From NCBI GenBank assembly GCA_027451405.1, contig DAIDJM010000002.1, positions 62,001 through 126,000 of the forward strand: a DNA stretch of 64,000 nucleotides. Direction: 5' to 3'. Positions within the stretch are counted from its first letter, which is position 1, and every line of letters begins with the position of its first letter. Positions 27,652 through 36,340 of the stretch are shown here, one piece after another. A model generated the notes under the pieces. The model saw only the letters and a list, made by a program, of their open reading frames with translations. It ran no database searches and was not told the origin of the DNA. The DNA is from Acetobacteraceae bacterium. GTDB lineage: Bacteria > Pseudomonadota > Alphaproteobacteria > Acetobacterales > Acetobacteraceae. The position numbers and the translations under genes were made by a program.

Positions 27652-30147
27652 TCACGCGTTCCGCAGCAGGCCTGCCGGCCGGGCCCGTAGCGGCGCCACC
27701 GTGCTCGCATAGCCGTAGGCCAGCATCACGCCGACGCAACCCAGCAGTGTCAGCGCCAGCCGGCCTGGCAGGAACAGCCAGGGCGTGTGCATCACGAAGC
27801 GCATCACGGCCCAGCTCGCGAGCGTGCCGATGCCGCAGGCCAGCAGCCCGGCGCTGAGCCCGACGGCTGCGAACTCCACCAGCCACGCGCCGCGGATCTG
27901 CGCCGAGGTCGCGCCCAGCGTCTTCAGCACCACGGCCTCGGCCACCCGCCGCTGCTGGCCGGCGGCGACTGCCCCGGCCAGCACCAGCGCGCCCGACAGC
28001 AGCGTGATCGCGCCGGTGCCGGCCAGTGCCGCCGCGAGCTTGCCGACCAGATCGGCGATCGCGGCCAGCACGTCGGCGACGCGGATGCCGGTCACGTTGG
28101 GCAGGGCGTCGGTGACCCGGCGCAGCAGCGCCGCATCCTCCCGCGGCGGCACGCGCAGCGTCGCGATGTGCATCTGCGGCGCGTGCTCGAGCAGGCCGGG
28201 CGAGGCGACGAGCGTGAAGTTGATGCCGAGCGTGCGCCAGTCGATGCGGCGGAGGCTGGCGACGCGGAAAGTGATGTCGCGGCCGAGCACGTTGGCGGTG
28301 AGCGTGCTGCCGATTCCGAGATGCCAGCCGCGGGCGAGGCCCTGGTCGAGCGAGAGCAGTGGCGGGCCGTCATACCGGGCGGGCCACCAGGTGCCGGCGG
28401 CGAGGTGGCTGCCGGCGGGTAGCGTCGCGCTGTAGGTGAGCCCGCGATCGCCGCGCAGCGCCCAGCGGGCCGCCGGATCGACGCGGGCGCGCTCCACCGG
28501 GACGCCGTCGAGGGCGACGATGCGGGCGCGCAGGCTCGGGACGGTGTGCAGGTCGGTGGCGCCCGGGGTCGCGGCGACGATGCGGTCGAAAATGGGCTGC
28601 TGATCGTTCTGGATGTCGATGAAGAAGAAGCTGGGCGCCGCTTTCGGCAGCGCGCCGGCGAACTGGGCCTCGAGATTGCCCTCCGTGAGCGAGACCGCGG
28701 CGAGCGCCGACAGGCCGAGGCCGAGGGCCAGCATCATCAGCGGTGTGGGGGCGGCCGGGCGGTGGAGGTTGCCGATGCCGATCGCGGCCCAGACGGGGCG
28801 GCGCGCGGGGACGCGACGGGCGATGCGCATGAGCCCGGTCGCGCCGAGCCGGAACAGCGCGAGCGTCGCCAGTGCCGCGGCGCAGAAGCCGAGCGCGAAG
28901 CGGCGGTCATCGGCGCCGGCGAGGATGGCGGCGACGAGCAGCGCGCCGGCCCCGGCGGTCGCGGCCCAGAGCGCGGGGGCTGGGCGGCCCTGAGGCAGCA
29001 GCGCGTCGCGGAACAGCGCGGCGCCGGGGATTTCGGCGGCCCGCATCAGCGGCCAGAGCGCGAAGGCGGCGGCGGTGAGCCCGCCATAGAGGGCAGCGAG
29101 CGCGAGGGCGCCGGGATAGAGGCCGTTCTCGGCAGGGATCGGCAGCTGGTCGCCGAACGCCGCCAGCGAGGCCGCGACCAGGGCGGCACCGGCCGCCAGC
29201 CCGATCCCGATTCCGGCAGCGCACAGGATCAGGATCTGGGTGCCGAACACCGCGAAGACGGTGCGGGCGGAAGCGCCGAGGCAGCGCAGCGTGGCGATCG
29301 TGCGCGCACGGCCCTCGGCCCAGGCGCGCACGCCGGTCGCGACGCCGATGCCGCCGACCAGCAGCGCCGAGAGGCCGACCAGGGTGAGGAATTGCGCGGT
29401 CTGGTCGATCGCGGTCTCGAGGCCGGCGGCGGCCTCGCGCGGGTCGCGGATTCGCCAGCCAGTGCCCGGGAAATGGGCGCGGATCGCGGCGATTTCGGCG
29501 GCGGGCGAGCGGCCGGGCGGCAGCACTGCGCGAAGTTCGTGAGTCAGCAGCGAGCCGGGCTGGATCAGCCCGGTCGCGGGGAGCGCCGCGAGCGCGATCA
29601 TCACGCGGGGGCCGAAGATCGTGCTGCCGCCGGTGTGGTCGGGCTCCTGCACGAGTGCCGCGCGAAGCGGCAGCCGGGCCTGGCCGATGCGCACGATGTC
29701 GCCTGAGCGCAGGTTCAGCCGCTGCAGCACCAGCGGGTCGGCGACGGCGCCGCCGGCGAGCGCGGCCTGCAGGCGGCCGGGCGGGTCGAGCGTCGCCTGG
29801 CCGGTCAGCGGGTAGGCCGGGTCCACCGCCTTGAGGTCCACGAGCATGCGGTCGCCCGAGGGGGCGACGAGCAGCGTGCGCATCTGCACGACCTGCGAGG
29901 TGCGCGCGCCCTGCGCGTGCAGGAAATCGGTGAGTGCGGCGGGCAGCGGCTCGGCGCCGCTCTCGATCGCGATGTCGCCGCCGAGCAGGGTGCGGCCCTG
30001 GTCGGCGAGGCCGGTCGCGATGGCGGCGCGCAGCGTGCCGACCGCGGCGATCGCGGCGACGCCGATCGCGAGGCAGGCCAGCACCACCCGCATGCCGCGA
30101 ATGCCGCCACGCAGATCGCGGAGGGCGAGGTGGAGCGCGAGCCTCAT
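27652..30147 (-). CDS. ABC transporter permease, FtsX/MacB-like (YbbP type)
   Basis: 831 residues with two FtsX-type units. An N-terminal helix (GMRVVLACLAIGVAAIAAVGTLRAAI) is followed by a large periplasmic domain. Helices cluster near 255-290 (LTLVGLSALLVGGIGVATGV), 310-340 and 395-430, and the C-terminal unit is near 700-820 (LLSGALVLAGAVAAG, MRFVMHTPWLFLPGRLALTLL). Such proteins pair with a YbbA-type ATPase to move lipids or release products into the periplasm. It overlaps the ATPase gene by 4 bp. Confidence 0.9.
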   Translation of the reverse strand: MRLALHLALRDLRGGIRGMRVVLACLAIGVAAIAAVGTLRAAIATGLADQGRTLLGGDIAIESGAEPLPAALTDFLHAQGARTSQVVQMRTLLVAPSGDRMLVDLKAVDPAYPLTGQATLDPPGRLQAALAGGAVADPLVLQRLNLRSGDIVRIGQARLPLRAALVQEPDHTGGSTIFGPRVMIALAALPATGLIQPGSLLTHELRAVLPPGRSPAAEIAAIRAHFPGTGWRIRDPREAAAGLETAIDQTAQFLTLVGLSALLVGGIGVATGVRAWAEGRARTIATLRCLGASARTVFAVFGTQILILCAAGIGIGLAAGAALVAASLAAFGDQLPIPAENGLYPGALALAALYGGLTAAAFALWPLMRAAEIPGAALFRDALLPQGRPAPALWAATAGAGALLVAAILAGADDRRFALGFCAAALATLALFRLGATGLMRIARRVPARRPVWAAIGIGNLHRPAAPTPLMMLALGLGLSALAAVSLTEGNLEAQFAGALPKAAPSFFFIDIQNDQQPIFDRIVAATPGATDLHTVPSLRARIVALDGVPVERARVDPAARWALRGDRGLTYSATLPAGSHLAAGTWWPARYDGPPLLSLDQGLARGWHLGIGSTLTANVLGRDITFRVASLRRIDWRTLGINFTLVASPGLLEHAPQMHIATLRVPPREDAALLRRVTDALPNVTGIRVADVLAAIADLVGKLAAALAGTGAITLLSGALVLAGAVAAGQQRRVAEAVVLKTLGATSAQIRGAWLVEFAAVGLSAGLLACGIGTLASWAVMRFVMHTPWLFLPGRLALTLLGCVGVMLAYGYASTVAPLRARPAGLLRNA

Positions 30148-30845
30148 GGCGCCGGGACCGGGGCCTCGATACGGCCGTCGCGCATCCGCACGACGCTTGC
30201 GCAGCGCGCGGCCAGCGCCGGGTCATGGGTGATGAGCAGTAGCGTGGTGCCGTGGGTGGCCTGGAGGCCGAACAGCAGGTCCATCACGGCTTGCCCGGTC
30301 CCGAGATCGAGATTGCCGGTGGGCTCGTCGGCCAGCAGCAGGCGCGGGCGGGCCACGAAGGCGCGGGCGAGCGCCACCCGCTGCTGCTCGCCGCCCGAAA
30401 GCTGGCCGGGCAGGTGGCCGAGACGGTGCGCGAGACCGACGGCGCGCAGGCTCTCGGCGGCGCGGTCGCGGGCGCCGTCAGCGCCGGCCAATTCGAGCGG
30501 CAGCGCCACGTTCTCGAGCGCGGAGAGTGTCGGGATCAGGTGGAAGGACTGGAACACGATGCCCACCGTCTCGCGGCGGAAGCGGGCCAGCGCATCCTCG
30601 CCCATGGCGCCGAGATCGTGGCCCGCCACATGGAGCGCACCCTCGGTCGCGCGTTCGAGGCCGGCCAGCACCATCAGCAGGCTGGTCTTGCCTGAGCCCG
30701 AGGGGCCAACCAGACCCACGGAGTCGCCCGCCGCCATGTCGAGATCGATGCCCCGCAGGATATGCACCGCGCCGGCCGGGCCAGGCAGCGAGAGATGGAG
30801 CCCGCGCGCCTCGACGAGCGGCGGGGGAAGCAGAGTGTCGGGCAT
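30144..30845 (-). CDS. ABC transporter ATP-binding protein (YbbA/LolD-like)
   Basis: 233 residues. Walker A GPSGSGKTS, Q-loop FQSFHLIPTLSALENV, signature LSGGEQQRVALARAF, Walker B LLLADEPTGNLD and H-loop LLITHD are all intact. It energises the adjacent FtsX-type permease. The ATG at 30845 is chosen because MPDTLLPPPLVEARG begins the domain; the frame is open further upstream, but that region is the tesA signal peptide on the other strand. The start overlaps the divergent tesA start by 11 bp. The tesA/ybbA/ybbP arrangement matches enterobacteria. Confidence 0.93.
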   Translation of the reverse strand: MPDTLLPPPLVEARGLHLSLPGPAGAVHILRGIDLDMAAGDSVGLVGPSGSGKTSLLMVLAGLERATEGALHVAGHDLGAMGEDALARFRRETVGIVFQSFHLIPTLSALENVALPLELAGADGARDRAAESLRAVGLAHRLGHLPGQLSGGEQQRVALARAFVARPRLLLADEPTGNLDLGTGQAVMDLLFGLQATHGTTLLLITHDPALAARCASVVRMRDGRIEAPVPAP

Positions 30846-31518
30846 TGTCCGCCGATATGGGCTGCGATGGCGCGGGCTGAAGCGCGCGCTCGCGATCTGG
30901 CTGCTGTGGCCGGCACTCGCGCTGGCCGCCCCCGTCAAATTGCTGATCCTCGGCGATTCGCTTGCCGCCGGTTACGGGCTCCCGCACGAGCAGGGGTTCG
31001 AGGCGCAGCTCGCGGCGGCGCTGAAGGCGCACGGCACCGACGTCACGATCCTCGACGGCGCCGTCTCGGGCGACACGACCGCCGGGGGACGCGCCCGGCT
31101 CGACTGGGTGCTGGGCGACAAGCCCGACGCGGCCATCGTCGAGCTCGGCGGCAATGACGGGCTGCGCGCGATCGACCCGAAGGATACCGAAGCCAACCTG
31201 ACCGCGATCCTCGAAGCCCTGGCGGCACGGCACATCCCAACCCTGCTTACCGGCATGGAGGCGCCGCCCAATCTCGGGGCCGCCTACACCTCGCAGTTCC
31301 GCGCCGTGTTCGCCCGGCTCGGCAAACGGCCGGGGATACTGTTCGATCCGTTTTTCCTGCAGGGCGTGGCGGCGAACCCCGAGCTCAATCAGGCGGACGG
31401 GATTCATCCGAATGCCGAGGGGGTGAAGCGGATCGTCGCGCGCATCCTGCCGGAGGTGCAGCGGTTGATCCGTGCCTCCGGCGGCCAGGGCGCCGCCCTG
31501 GACCCGCTGGGGCCATAG
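30835..31518 (+). CDS. tesA: Periplasmic arylesterase / acyl-CoA thioesterase I (SGNH hydrolase)
   Basis: 227 residues. A signal peptide ends near LWPALALAAP. Block I LLILGDSLAAGYG carries the catalytic Ser, the oxyanion Gly/Asn is in VELGGNDGLR, and the Asp/His pair is in DGIHPNAEG. Hydrolyses acyl esters or thioesters in the periplasm. GTG at 30835 is the only plausible start before the signal peptide, with GGGGGA upstream. The final residues ASGGQGAALDPLGP are encoded by a dispersed repeat and the TAG lies in its hairpin loop. Confidence 0.9.
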   Translation: MSGIVRRYGLRWRGLKRALAIWLLWPALALAAPVKLLILGDSLAAGYGLPHEQGFEAQLAAALKAHGTDVTILDGAVSGDTTAGGRARLDWVLGDKPDAAIVELGGNDGLRAIDPKDTEANLTAILEALAARHIPTLLTGMEAPPNLGAAYTSQFRAVFARLGKRPGILFDPFFLQGVAANPELNQADGIHPNAEGVKRIVARILPEVQRLIRASGGQGAALDPLGP

Positions 31519-31532
31519 GGCCCCAGACCCCT
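31472..31532 (+). repeat. Dispersed two-hairpin repeat, copy 5 (inside the tesA 3' end)
   Basis: GCCTCCGGC, stem CCAGGGCG/CGCCCTGG, GGGGCC-ATAG-GGCCCC and CAGACCCC. It is translated in the same frame as in pssA, giving a similar tail. Confidence 0.87.
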
Positions 31533-31563
31533 TCACTTGGGGGTCGTGCTAGAGCACGGGACT

Positions 31564-32421
31564 GTGAACATTCTTTCGATTCAATCCTGGGTTTCCTTTG
31601 GGCATGTGGGCAATGCGGCGGCGATCTTTCCGCTGCAGCGGCTCGGGGCGGAGGTCTGGGCCATTCATACGGTCCAGTTCTCCAACCATCCGGGCTATGG
31701 CGGCTTCGCGGGACAGGCCTTTCCGCCCGGCCATATCCGCGCCGTCGTGGACGGCATCGCGGGACACGGCGCGCTCGCCCAATGCGACGCCGTGCTCTCG
31801 GGCTATGTCGGCGACCCGGGCGTCGGCGACGCCATCCTCCACGCCGTCCGCCGCACCCGCGAGGCCAACCCGCGCGCGCTCTATGCCTGCGACCCGGTGA
31901 TCGGCGATGTCGGGCGTGGCGAATATGTGCGGCCCGGCATCGCCGCCTTCTTCCGCGACCAGGCCGTGGTCCAGGCCGACCTGCTGGTGCCCAACCAGTT
32001 CGAGCTCGAATCGCTGACCGGCAGCCCGTGCCGCACGCTCGATCAGGTGAAAGCCGCCGCCCGCTCGCTGCGTGCCCGGATGGCGCCGGCGGGGCCCGCG
32101 CTGGTCTTCGTCACCAGCCTCGATCTCGAGGAGACTCCGGCCGATCGCCTCGACATGCTGATTGCCGGCGACACGCCGCATCTGTTGCGGGTGCCCCGCA
32201 TCGAGGCCCATTTCAGCGGCGCCGGTGACGCCATCGCGGCGCTGTTTCTGCTGCATTTTCTGCGGACGAAGGATCCGGTGGCGGCGGCGCAGACGGCCGC
32301 GGGCAGCCTGCATGGCATCCTGCGGCATACGCATGAGGCCGGGTCGCCGGAGCTTTGCCTGATCGCGGCGCAGGCGGAGCTCGAGCGGCCGAGCCTCGCG
32401 CCCTGCGCGGTGGCGTGTTGA
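31564..32421 (+). CDS. pdxY: Pyridoxal kinase PdxY
   Basis: Phosphorylates pyridoxal with ATP in the vitamin B6 salvage pathway; cytosolic dimer of the ribokinase superfamily. About 285 residues. The opening [19 protein letters not shown] is the PdxY/PdxK substrate-binding start. [28 protein letters not shown] and the anion-hole [14 protein letters not shown] with catalytic Asp are all present. GTG at 31564 is chosen to match that start; earlier TTG/GTG codons add residues outside the family. Lies directly after a hairpin repeat. Confidence 0.92.
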   Translation: MNILSIQSWVSFGHVGNAAAIFPLQRLGAEVWAIHTVQFSNHPGYGGFAGQAFPPGHIRAVVDGIAGHGALAQCDAVLSGYVGDPGVGDAILHAVRRTREANPRALYACDPVIGDVGRGEYVRPGIAAFFRDQAVVQADLLVPNQFELESLTGSPCRTLDQVKAAARSLRARMAPAGPALVFVTSLDLEETPADRLDMLIAGDTPHLLRVPRIEAHFSGAGDAIAALFLLHFLRTKDPVAAAQTAAGSLHGILRHTHEAGSPELCLIAAQAELERPSLAPCAVAC

Positions 32422-32423
32422 GC

Positions 32424-32439
32424 TTGCCTCCGGAGGCAA
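32424..32439 (+). repeat. Repeat fragment forming a palindromic ribosome-binding site
   Basis: TTGCCTCC-GGAGGCAA is a perfect 16-bp palindrome between pdxY and rsmB; its right half provides the GGAGG 9 bp before the rsmB ATG. The left half is the outer GCCTCC box of the dispersed repeat. Confidence 0.6.
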
Positions 32440-32445
32440 AACCCG

Positions 32446-33747
32446 ATGACCCCCGCCGCCCGAATCGCCAGCGCGATCGATCTTCTGTCGGCCATCGAGG
32501 CCGCCGGCCAGCGCCCTGCCGACGCCGTCGCCAGCACTTTCTTTCGCGAGCGGCGCTATATCGGCAGCGCCGATCGCCGGGCGATCGCCGAGCTTGCCTG
32601 GGGGGGGCTGCGGGCCTGGCGGCGCATCGGCTGGTGGATCGAGCGGGCGCGGGCCGCGCCGACCCCGCGGCTGCGCGTGGCGGCGCTGCTGTTGCTCCAG
32701 GGTGGCTCGCTCGAGGGTCTGGAACGGGCTTTCTCGGGAGGCCAGTTCGCGGCCGAGGCCTTGTCGGCCGAGGAGAAGGCCGTGCTGCGCACGCTCGTCG
32801 GGCGGACGAAGCTGCATCCGGGCATGCCCGAGGCGGTGCGCTACGAAGTGCCGGACTGGCTGGTGGACCGGCTGCGGGCGCGGTTCGGACCCGCGCTCGA
32901 GGCGGAAATGGCCGCCATGGAGGCGGAAGCGCCGCTCGATCTGCGGGTGAATTCGCTGCGCGGGACTCGGGAGGAGGCGCTGGCCTCGCTGGCGGCGGAA
33001 GGCCTGGAAGCGGAGCCGACCCGGTTTTCGCCCTGGGGGTTGCGGCTGCCGGGCCGGCGGGCCGTGATGGGCGGGGCGGCGTTCCGGTCGGGCCTGGTCG
33101 AGATTCAGGACGAGGGAAGCCAGCTCGTGGCGGCGCTGGTGGGCGCGGCACCGGGGATGCGGGTAGTCGATTGGTGCGCCGGGGCAGGCGGCAAGACCCT
33201 GGCGCTCGCGATGGCGATGCAGAATCGCGGGCATATCGTGGCCTGCGACGTGCACGAGGGGCGGCTCGAGGCGGCGGTGGCGCGGCTGCGGCGGGCCGGG
33301 GTGCACAATGTGGAGCGTCACGTTCTTGTGGCCGGCGACAAATGGCGGAAGCGCCGCGCCGCGAGTTTCGACCGCGTTCTGGTTGACGCGCCCTGCACGG
33401 GGAGCGGAACATGGCGCCGGAACCCGGATGCGCGCCGGCATCTCACGGAGGCAGGGCTGGGTGAATTGCGGGCAAAACAGGCGGCGATTCTGAGCGAGGC
33501 GGCCGGAATGGTGCGGCCGGGGGGACGGCTGGTTTACGCGACCTGTTCACTGTTGCGGGAAGAGAACGAGGAGCCGGTCGAGCGCATGCTGGCAGAGCAT
33601 CCCGATTTTGCGGTGTTGCCGCTGGCGGAGGCCTGGGATCTGCCGGGTCCGCTGCCGAACCCGGGCCCCTATCTGTCGCTGTCGCCGCGCCAGCACGGGA
33701 CGGACGGGTTCTTCGCCGCGGTGCTCGTGCGGGGCGGAGCGCCATGA
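32446..33747 (+). CDS. rsmB: 16S rRNA (cytosine(967)-C5)-methyltransferase family protein
   Basis: 433 residues: an N-terminal NusB-like RNA-binding domain (about 1-150) and a NOL1/NOP2/Sun catalytic domain. SAM motif VVDWCAGAGGKTLALA, first catalytic cysteine DAPCTGSGTWRRNPD and second YATCSLLREENE are intact; the C-terminal HGTDGFFAAVLVR closes the fold. RsmB is the best match, but alphaproteobacteria carry several RsmB/RsmF-like paralogs, so the target base is inferred. Overlaps the GNAT gene by 4 bp. Confidence 0.88.
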   Translation: MTPAARIASAIDLLSAIEAAGQRPADAVASTFFRERRYIGSADRRAIAELAWGGLRAWRRIGWWIERARAAPTPRLRVAALLLLQGGSLEGLERAFSGGQFAAEALSAEEKAVLRTLVGRTKLHPGMPEAVRYEVPDWLVDRLRARFGPALEAEMAAMEAEAPLDLRVNSLRGTREEALASLAAEGLEAEPTRFSPWGLRLPGRRAVMGGAAFRSGLVEIQDEGSQLVAALVGAAPGMRVVDWCAGAGGKTLALAMAMQNRGHIVACDVHEGRLEAAVARLRRAGVHNVERHVLVAGDKWRKRRAASFDRVLVDAPCTGSGTWRRNPDARRHLTEAGLGELRAKQAAILSEAAGMVRPGGRLVYATCSLLREENEEPVERMLAEHPDFAVLPLAEAWDLPGPLPNPGPYLSLSPRQHGTDGFFAAVLVRGGAP

Positions 33748-34274
33748 TCCTGGTGCGGCGGGCGCGGCTCTCGGACGCGCCGGCGATCGGGGCCGTTCAT
33801 GTCGCCGCCTGGCGCAGCGCATACCCGGGCATCCTGCCGCCGGAATATCTGGCCAATCTCTCGGCGACGCGCCAGGCGCGGCATTACGAGGCGGCGATCG
33901 GCGCCGGCGCGACGGTGCTGGTCGCGTCGCCCGCCACCGGGGTGCCGCGCGTGGTCGGGTTCGCAACCATGGGGGGCGCGCGGAGCAAGGGCCTGGGCGA
34001 CGGGGAGATCGAGACGCTCTATGTGCTCGACGATTTCCGCGAGCAGGGCGTGGGACGGCGGCTGATGCGCGGGGCGGCGTCGCAATTGCTGTCGATGGGC
34101 TGCCGGAGCGCGTTCCTCTGGGTGCTGCGGGACAATCCGAGCCGGTTTTTCTACCAGCATCTGGGGGGGCAGCCGGCGGCGCAGGGGGTGACGCGTCTGG
34201 GTGGCACGACGCTGCCGCAGATCGCTTACACCTGGGACCCGATCGAGAGGCTGCTGGCCGCTTCGCCGGCTTGA
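33744..34274 (+). CDS. GNAT family N-acetyltransferase
   Basis: 176 residues. The acetyl-CoA-binding motif FREQGVGRRLMRGAASQL (R/Q-x-x-G-x-G/A) lies near residue 100, with a preceding strand IETLYVLDDF and the C-terminal LWVLRDNPSRFFYQHLGGQ, a typical N-acyltransferase with the family's conserved Asn-Pro and Tyr. Substrate unknown. Coupled to rsmB by an ATGA overlap. Its TGA is immediately followed by GCCTCCGGC, the start of a dispersed repeat. Confidence 0.88.
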   Translation: MILVRRARLSDAPAIGAVHVAAWRSAYPGILPPEYLANLSATRQARHYEAAIGAGATVLVASPATGVPRVVGFATMGGARSKGLGDGEIETLYVLDDFREQGVGRRLMRGAASQLLSMGCRSAFLWVLRDNPSRFFYQHLGGQPAAQGVTRLGGTTLPQIAYTWDPIERLLAASPA

Positions 34275-35503
34275 TGGCCTCCGGCGGCCAGGGGCGCTCT
34301 GCCTTCCCGGACTCTCCGCTGGGGCCGGATGGCCCCCGACCCCGTTATTTGGAGGGTGTAGAGGGCAGCCAGGGCCAGCAGCAGACTGACGAGCTGGTAG
34401 TAATCCGAGAGGACGGGGCCGAAACGCGGCAGGAAGCTCGCCAGCCGCGCGGCCGCGAGGCCGGCGACGACCGAGAGCAGGCGCGCCGGCACAATGCGGC
34501 CCTTCTCCAGGCAGGCGGCCATCGCGAACACGGTCAGGCTGGCATAGGCGTAGGGTTTGAGCCGGAAGAGCGCGAGCGCCAGCACGATGAGCGTCACGCA
34601 GAATGCGCCCGCCCGTGGACCCGCCGCCTTGCGAAGCCACACCAGGAGCGCGCCGGCTGCGAAAAACAGCAACGCGAGCGCGGTCGCCGGCGGGCCCGGA
34701 TGCGCGAGCCCGGCCGCGGCGGAAAGGCGGGTCAGGAAATCGGGCAGATTCGGATCGGAAATGCCCAGAAGGTGCTCGTGAAACGGCGAATGCTGGCCCG
34801 GTATCTCCCCCGTGATGGTGCGCAGATAGTCGTGCACGTTGGGGCCGGCGAGCCACAGGCCGAAGGCGACGATCGGCAAAAAGGCGGCGAGGCCCGCCGC
34901 GGCGGCGCGCAGCCCTCGGCGATCGGGCAGCAGCAGCGGAAAGGCGCCGAGCAGCACGATCGGCAACAGCTTGAAGCTGGCCAGCGCCCCGATCGCCGCG
35001 CCGGCGCCGGCCGTGCGCCCGCGATGCCAGAGCACGACCGCGAGGGCCGCCAACGGCACTTCAAGGATCGCGGCATTGCCGGTCAGCACGATCCAGCGTC
35101 CGACATCGAAGGCCGTGAGCGAACACGCGGCAAGGATCGCGGCGTCGCGCCAGCCGGCACCTAAACCCCGCGCGGCCAGCGCCACACTGCCGGCGAGAAT
35201 GGCCAGAAACAGGAAAGCGAAGGCGACCGAGCCGCGCGGCGATACGGCGCAGGCGGGCGACACGAGATAGGCAATGGTCGGGAGATACGGATAATCGAAG
35301 ACATGGTCGGCCAGGTTGGCGACCGGATACGGGTTGCCGCCGCGCCGCAGCACGTCGAGCGCGTCGCAGAGCACGCGGAAGTCCCAGCCGAGCCCGAGCG
35401 GCGGGTGGGCGAAGAAGGTGCCCGCGACACGGAGCAGTTCGAACGCGGCGAGCACGCCGATCGCGGTCCAGAGGCGCGCTTCGCGGTTCGGGAGGCGGAT
35501 CAT
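34226..35503 (-). CDS. GT87-like (DUF2029) polytopic glycosyltransferase
   Basis: About 425 residues with ten or so membrane helices, beginning MIRLPNREARLWTAIGVLAAF. WDFRVLCDALDVLRRGGNPY carries the early aspartate region of GT-C/DUF2029 mannosyltransferase-like enzymes, and VLTGNAAILEVPLAALAVVLWHRGR and ALASFKLLPIVLLGAFPLLL follow the family pattern. It would transfer a sugar from a polyprenyl-phosphate donor; the acceptor is unknown. The ATG overlaps the ruvX stop by 4 bp. From ITGSGAIRPQRRVREGRA onward the C-terminus is encoded by a hairpin repeat and runs 49 bp into the convergent GNAT gene. Confidence 0.75.
   Translation of the reverse strand: MIRLPNREARLWTAIGVLAAFELLRVAGTFFAHPPLGLGWDFRVLCDALDVLRRGGNPYPVANLADHVFDYPYLPTIAYLVSPACAVSPRGSVAFAFLFLAILAGSVALAARGLGAGWRDAAILAACSLTAFDVGRWIVLTGNAAILEVPLAALAVVLWHRGRTAGAGAAIGALASFKLLPIVLLGAFPLLLPDRRGLRAAAAGLAAFLPIVAFGLWLAGPNVHDYLRTITGEIPGQHSPFHEHLLGISDPNLPDFLTRLSAAAGLAHPGPPATALALLFFAAGALLVWLRKAAGPRAGAFCVTLIVLALALFRLKPYAYASLTVFAMAACLEKGRIVPARLLSVVAGLAAARLASFLPRFGPVLSDYYQLVSLLLALAALYTLQITGSGAIRPQRRVREGRAPLAAGGHQAGEAASSLSIGSQV
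34272..34345 (+). repeat. Dispersed two-hairpin repeat, copy 6 (overlapping two gene ends)
   Basis: Begins at the GNAT TGA: GGCCTCCGGC, an imperfect CCAGGGGCGC stem, GGGGCC-GGAT-GGCCCC, then CGACCCC. On the other strand it is the C-terminal coding region of the GT87-like gene. Confidence 0.8.
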
Positions 35504-35961
35504 GCGGGGCGAGGCGCGTGGTCGAGTGCCGCCTGCAGGATGCGGGCGGCGGCGAGGCGGTCGACGATGGCGGCGCGGCGCTTGCGGCCGAGATCGGCTT
35601 CGTGGGTCAGGAACTCCTGGGTCTCTTCGGTGGTGAGGCGCTCGTCCCACATGGCGGCGGGAAGGCCGGCGGCATCCGACAGGTCGCGGGCCCAGTCGCG
35701 GGCGGCCTGGGCGGCGGGGCCGAAGGTACCGTCCATGGTGAGTGGGAGACCGACCACGAGACCGCCGGCTTCCTCGCGCGCGGCGATGCGGCGGATGGCT
35801 TCCGCCATGGGGGCGAGCTTGCCGCGGCGGAGTTCGCCATAGGGGCCGGCGAGGCGCAGGCCGGCATCGGAGAGGGCGAGCCCGATGGTGCGGCGGCCCG
35901 GATCGATGCCGAGCAGACGCTGGCCCGGGCGCAACCCGGTCACGAGATCGGAGAACGCCAT
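35500..35961 (-). CDS. ruvX: Putative pre-16S rRNA nuclease / Holliday-junction resolvase-like RuvX (YqgF)
   Basis: 153 residues. The RNase H-like motifs GIDPGRRTIGLALSD, VVGLPLTMDGTFG and MWDERLTTEETQ match YqgF, which processes the 5' end of 16S rRNA in E. coli; the Holliday-junction role is older and less certain. ATG at 35961. Followed by the GT87-like gene with a 4-bp overlap, and divergent from gatC, a common alphaproteobacterial arrangement. Confidence 0.93.
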   Translation of the reverse strand: MAFSDLVTGLRPGQRLLGIDPGRRTIGLALSDAGLRLAGPYGELRRGKLAPMAEAIRRIAAREEAGGLVVGLPLTMDGTFGPAAQAARDWARDLSDAAGLPAAMWDERLTTEETQEFLTHEADLGRKRRAAIVDRLAAARILQAALDHAPRPA

Positions 35962-36033
35962 CAGCGGCACCGGTTGAACCCCACCCTGCGGGACCGTATC
36001 GTCCAGCCATCCCGACCTGCCAAGGCTTTGCCC

Positions 36034-36321
36034 ATGTCGCTCGATCCCGCGACGGTCCGTCGCATCGCGAAACTCGCCCGGCTGCGCGTCGGCGACGCGG
36101 ACGTGCCGCGGCTGCAAGGGGAGCTCGGCGCGATCCTGGGTTGGATCGAGCAGCTCAATGAGGTGGATATCCAGGACGTGGCGCCGCTCGCGGGGGGCGC
36201 GGACATCCCGTTGCGGCTGCGCGAGGATCGCGTGACGGACGGGGACCGGCGCGAGGCCGTGCTGGCGAATGCGCCGGGACGTGAAGGGGTGTTTTTTACC
36301 GTGCCGAAGGTGGTGGAATGA
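36034..36321 (+). CDS. gatC: Asp-tRNA(Asn)/Glu-tRNA(Gln) amidotransferase subunit C
   Basis: 95 residues. Stabilises GatA-GatB. Begins [19 protein letters not shown], the canonical GatC start, and continues [19 protein letters not shown] and LREDRVTDG. First gene of the gat unit, 19 bp before gatA. The transamidosome makes Gln-tRNA(Gln) and/or Asn-tRNA(Asn); a tRNA-Gln gene is also in this window. Confidence 0.97.
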   Translation: MSLDPATVRRIAKLARLRVGDADVPRLQGELGAILGWIEQLNEVDIQDVAPLAGGADIPLRLREDRVTDGDRREAVLANAPGREGVFFTVPKVVE

Positions 36322-36340
36322 GAGTTTGCCGGAGGCCCCT

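Noticed and set aside
24777-27710. A 977-codon open frame on the minus strand
   Set aside because: Overlaps thiG, thiS, the TPP riboswitch and antisense pssA; no family resemblance.
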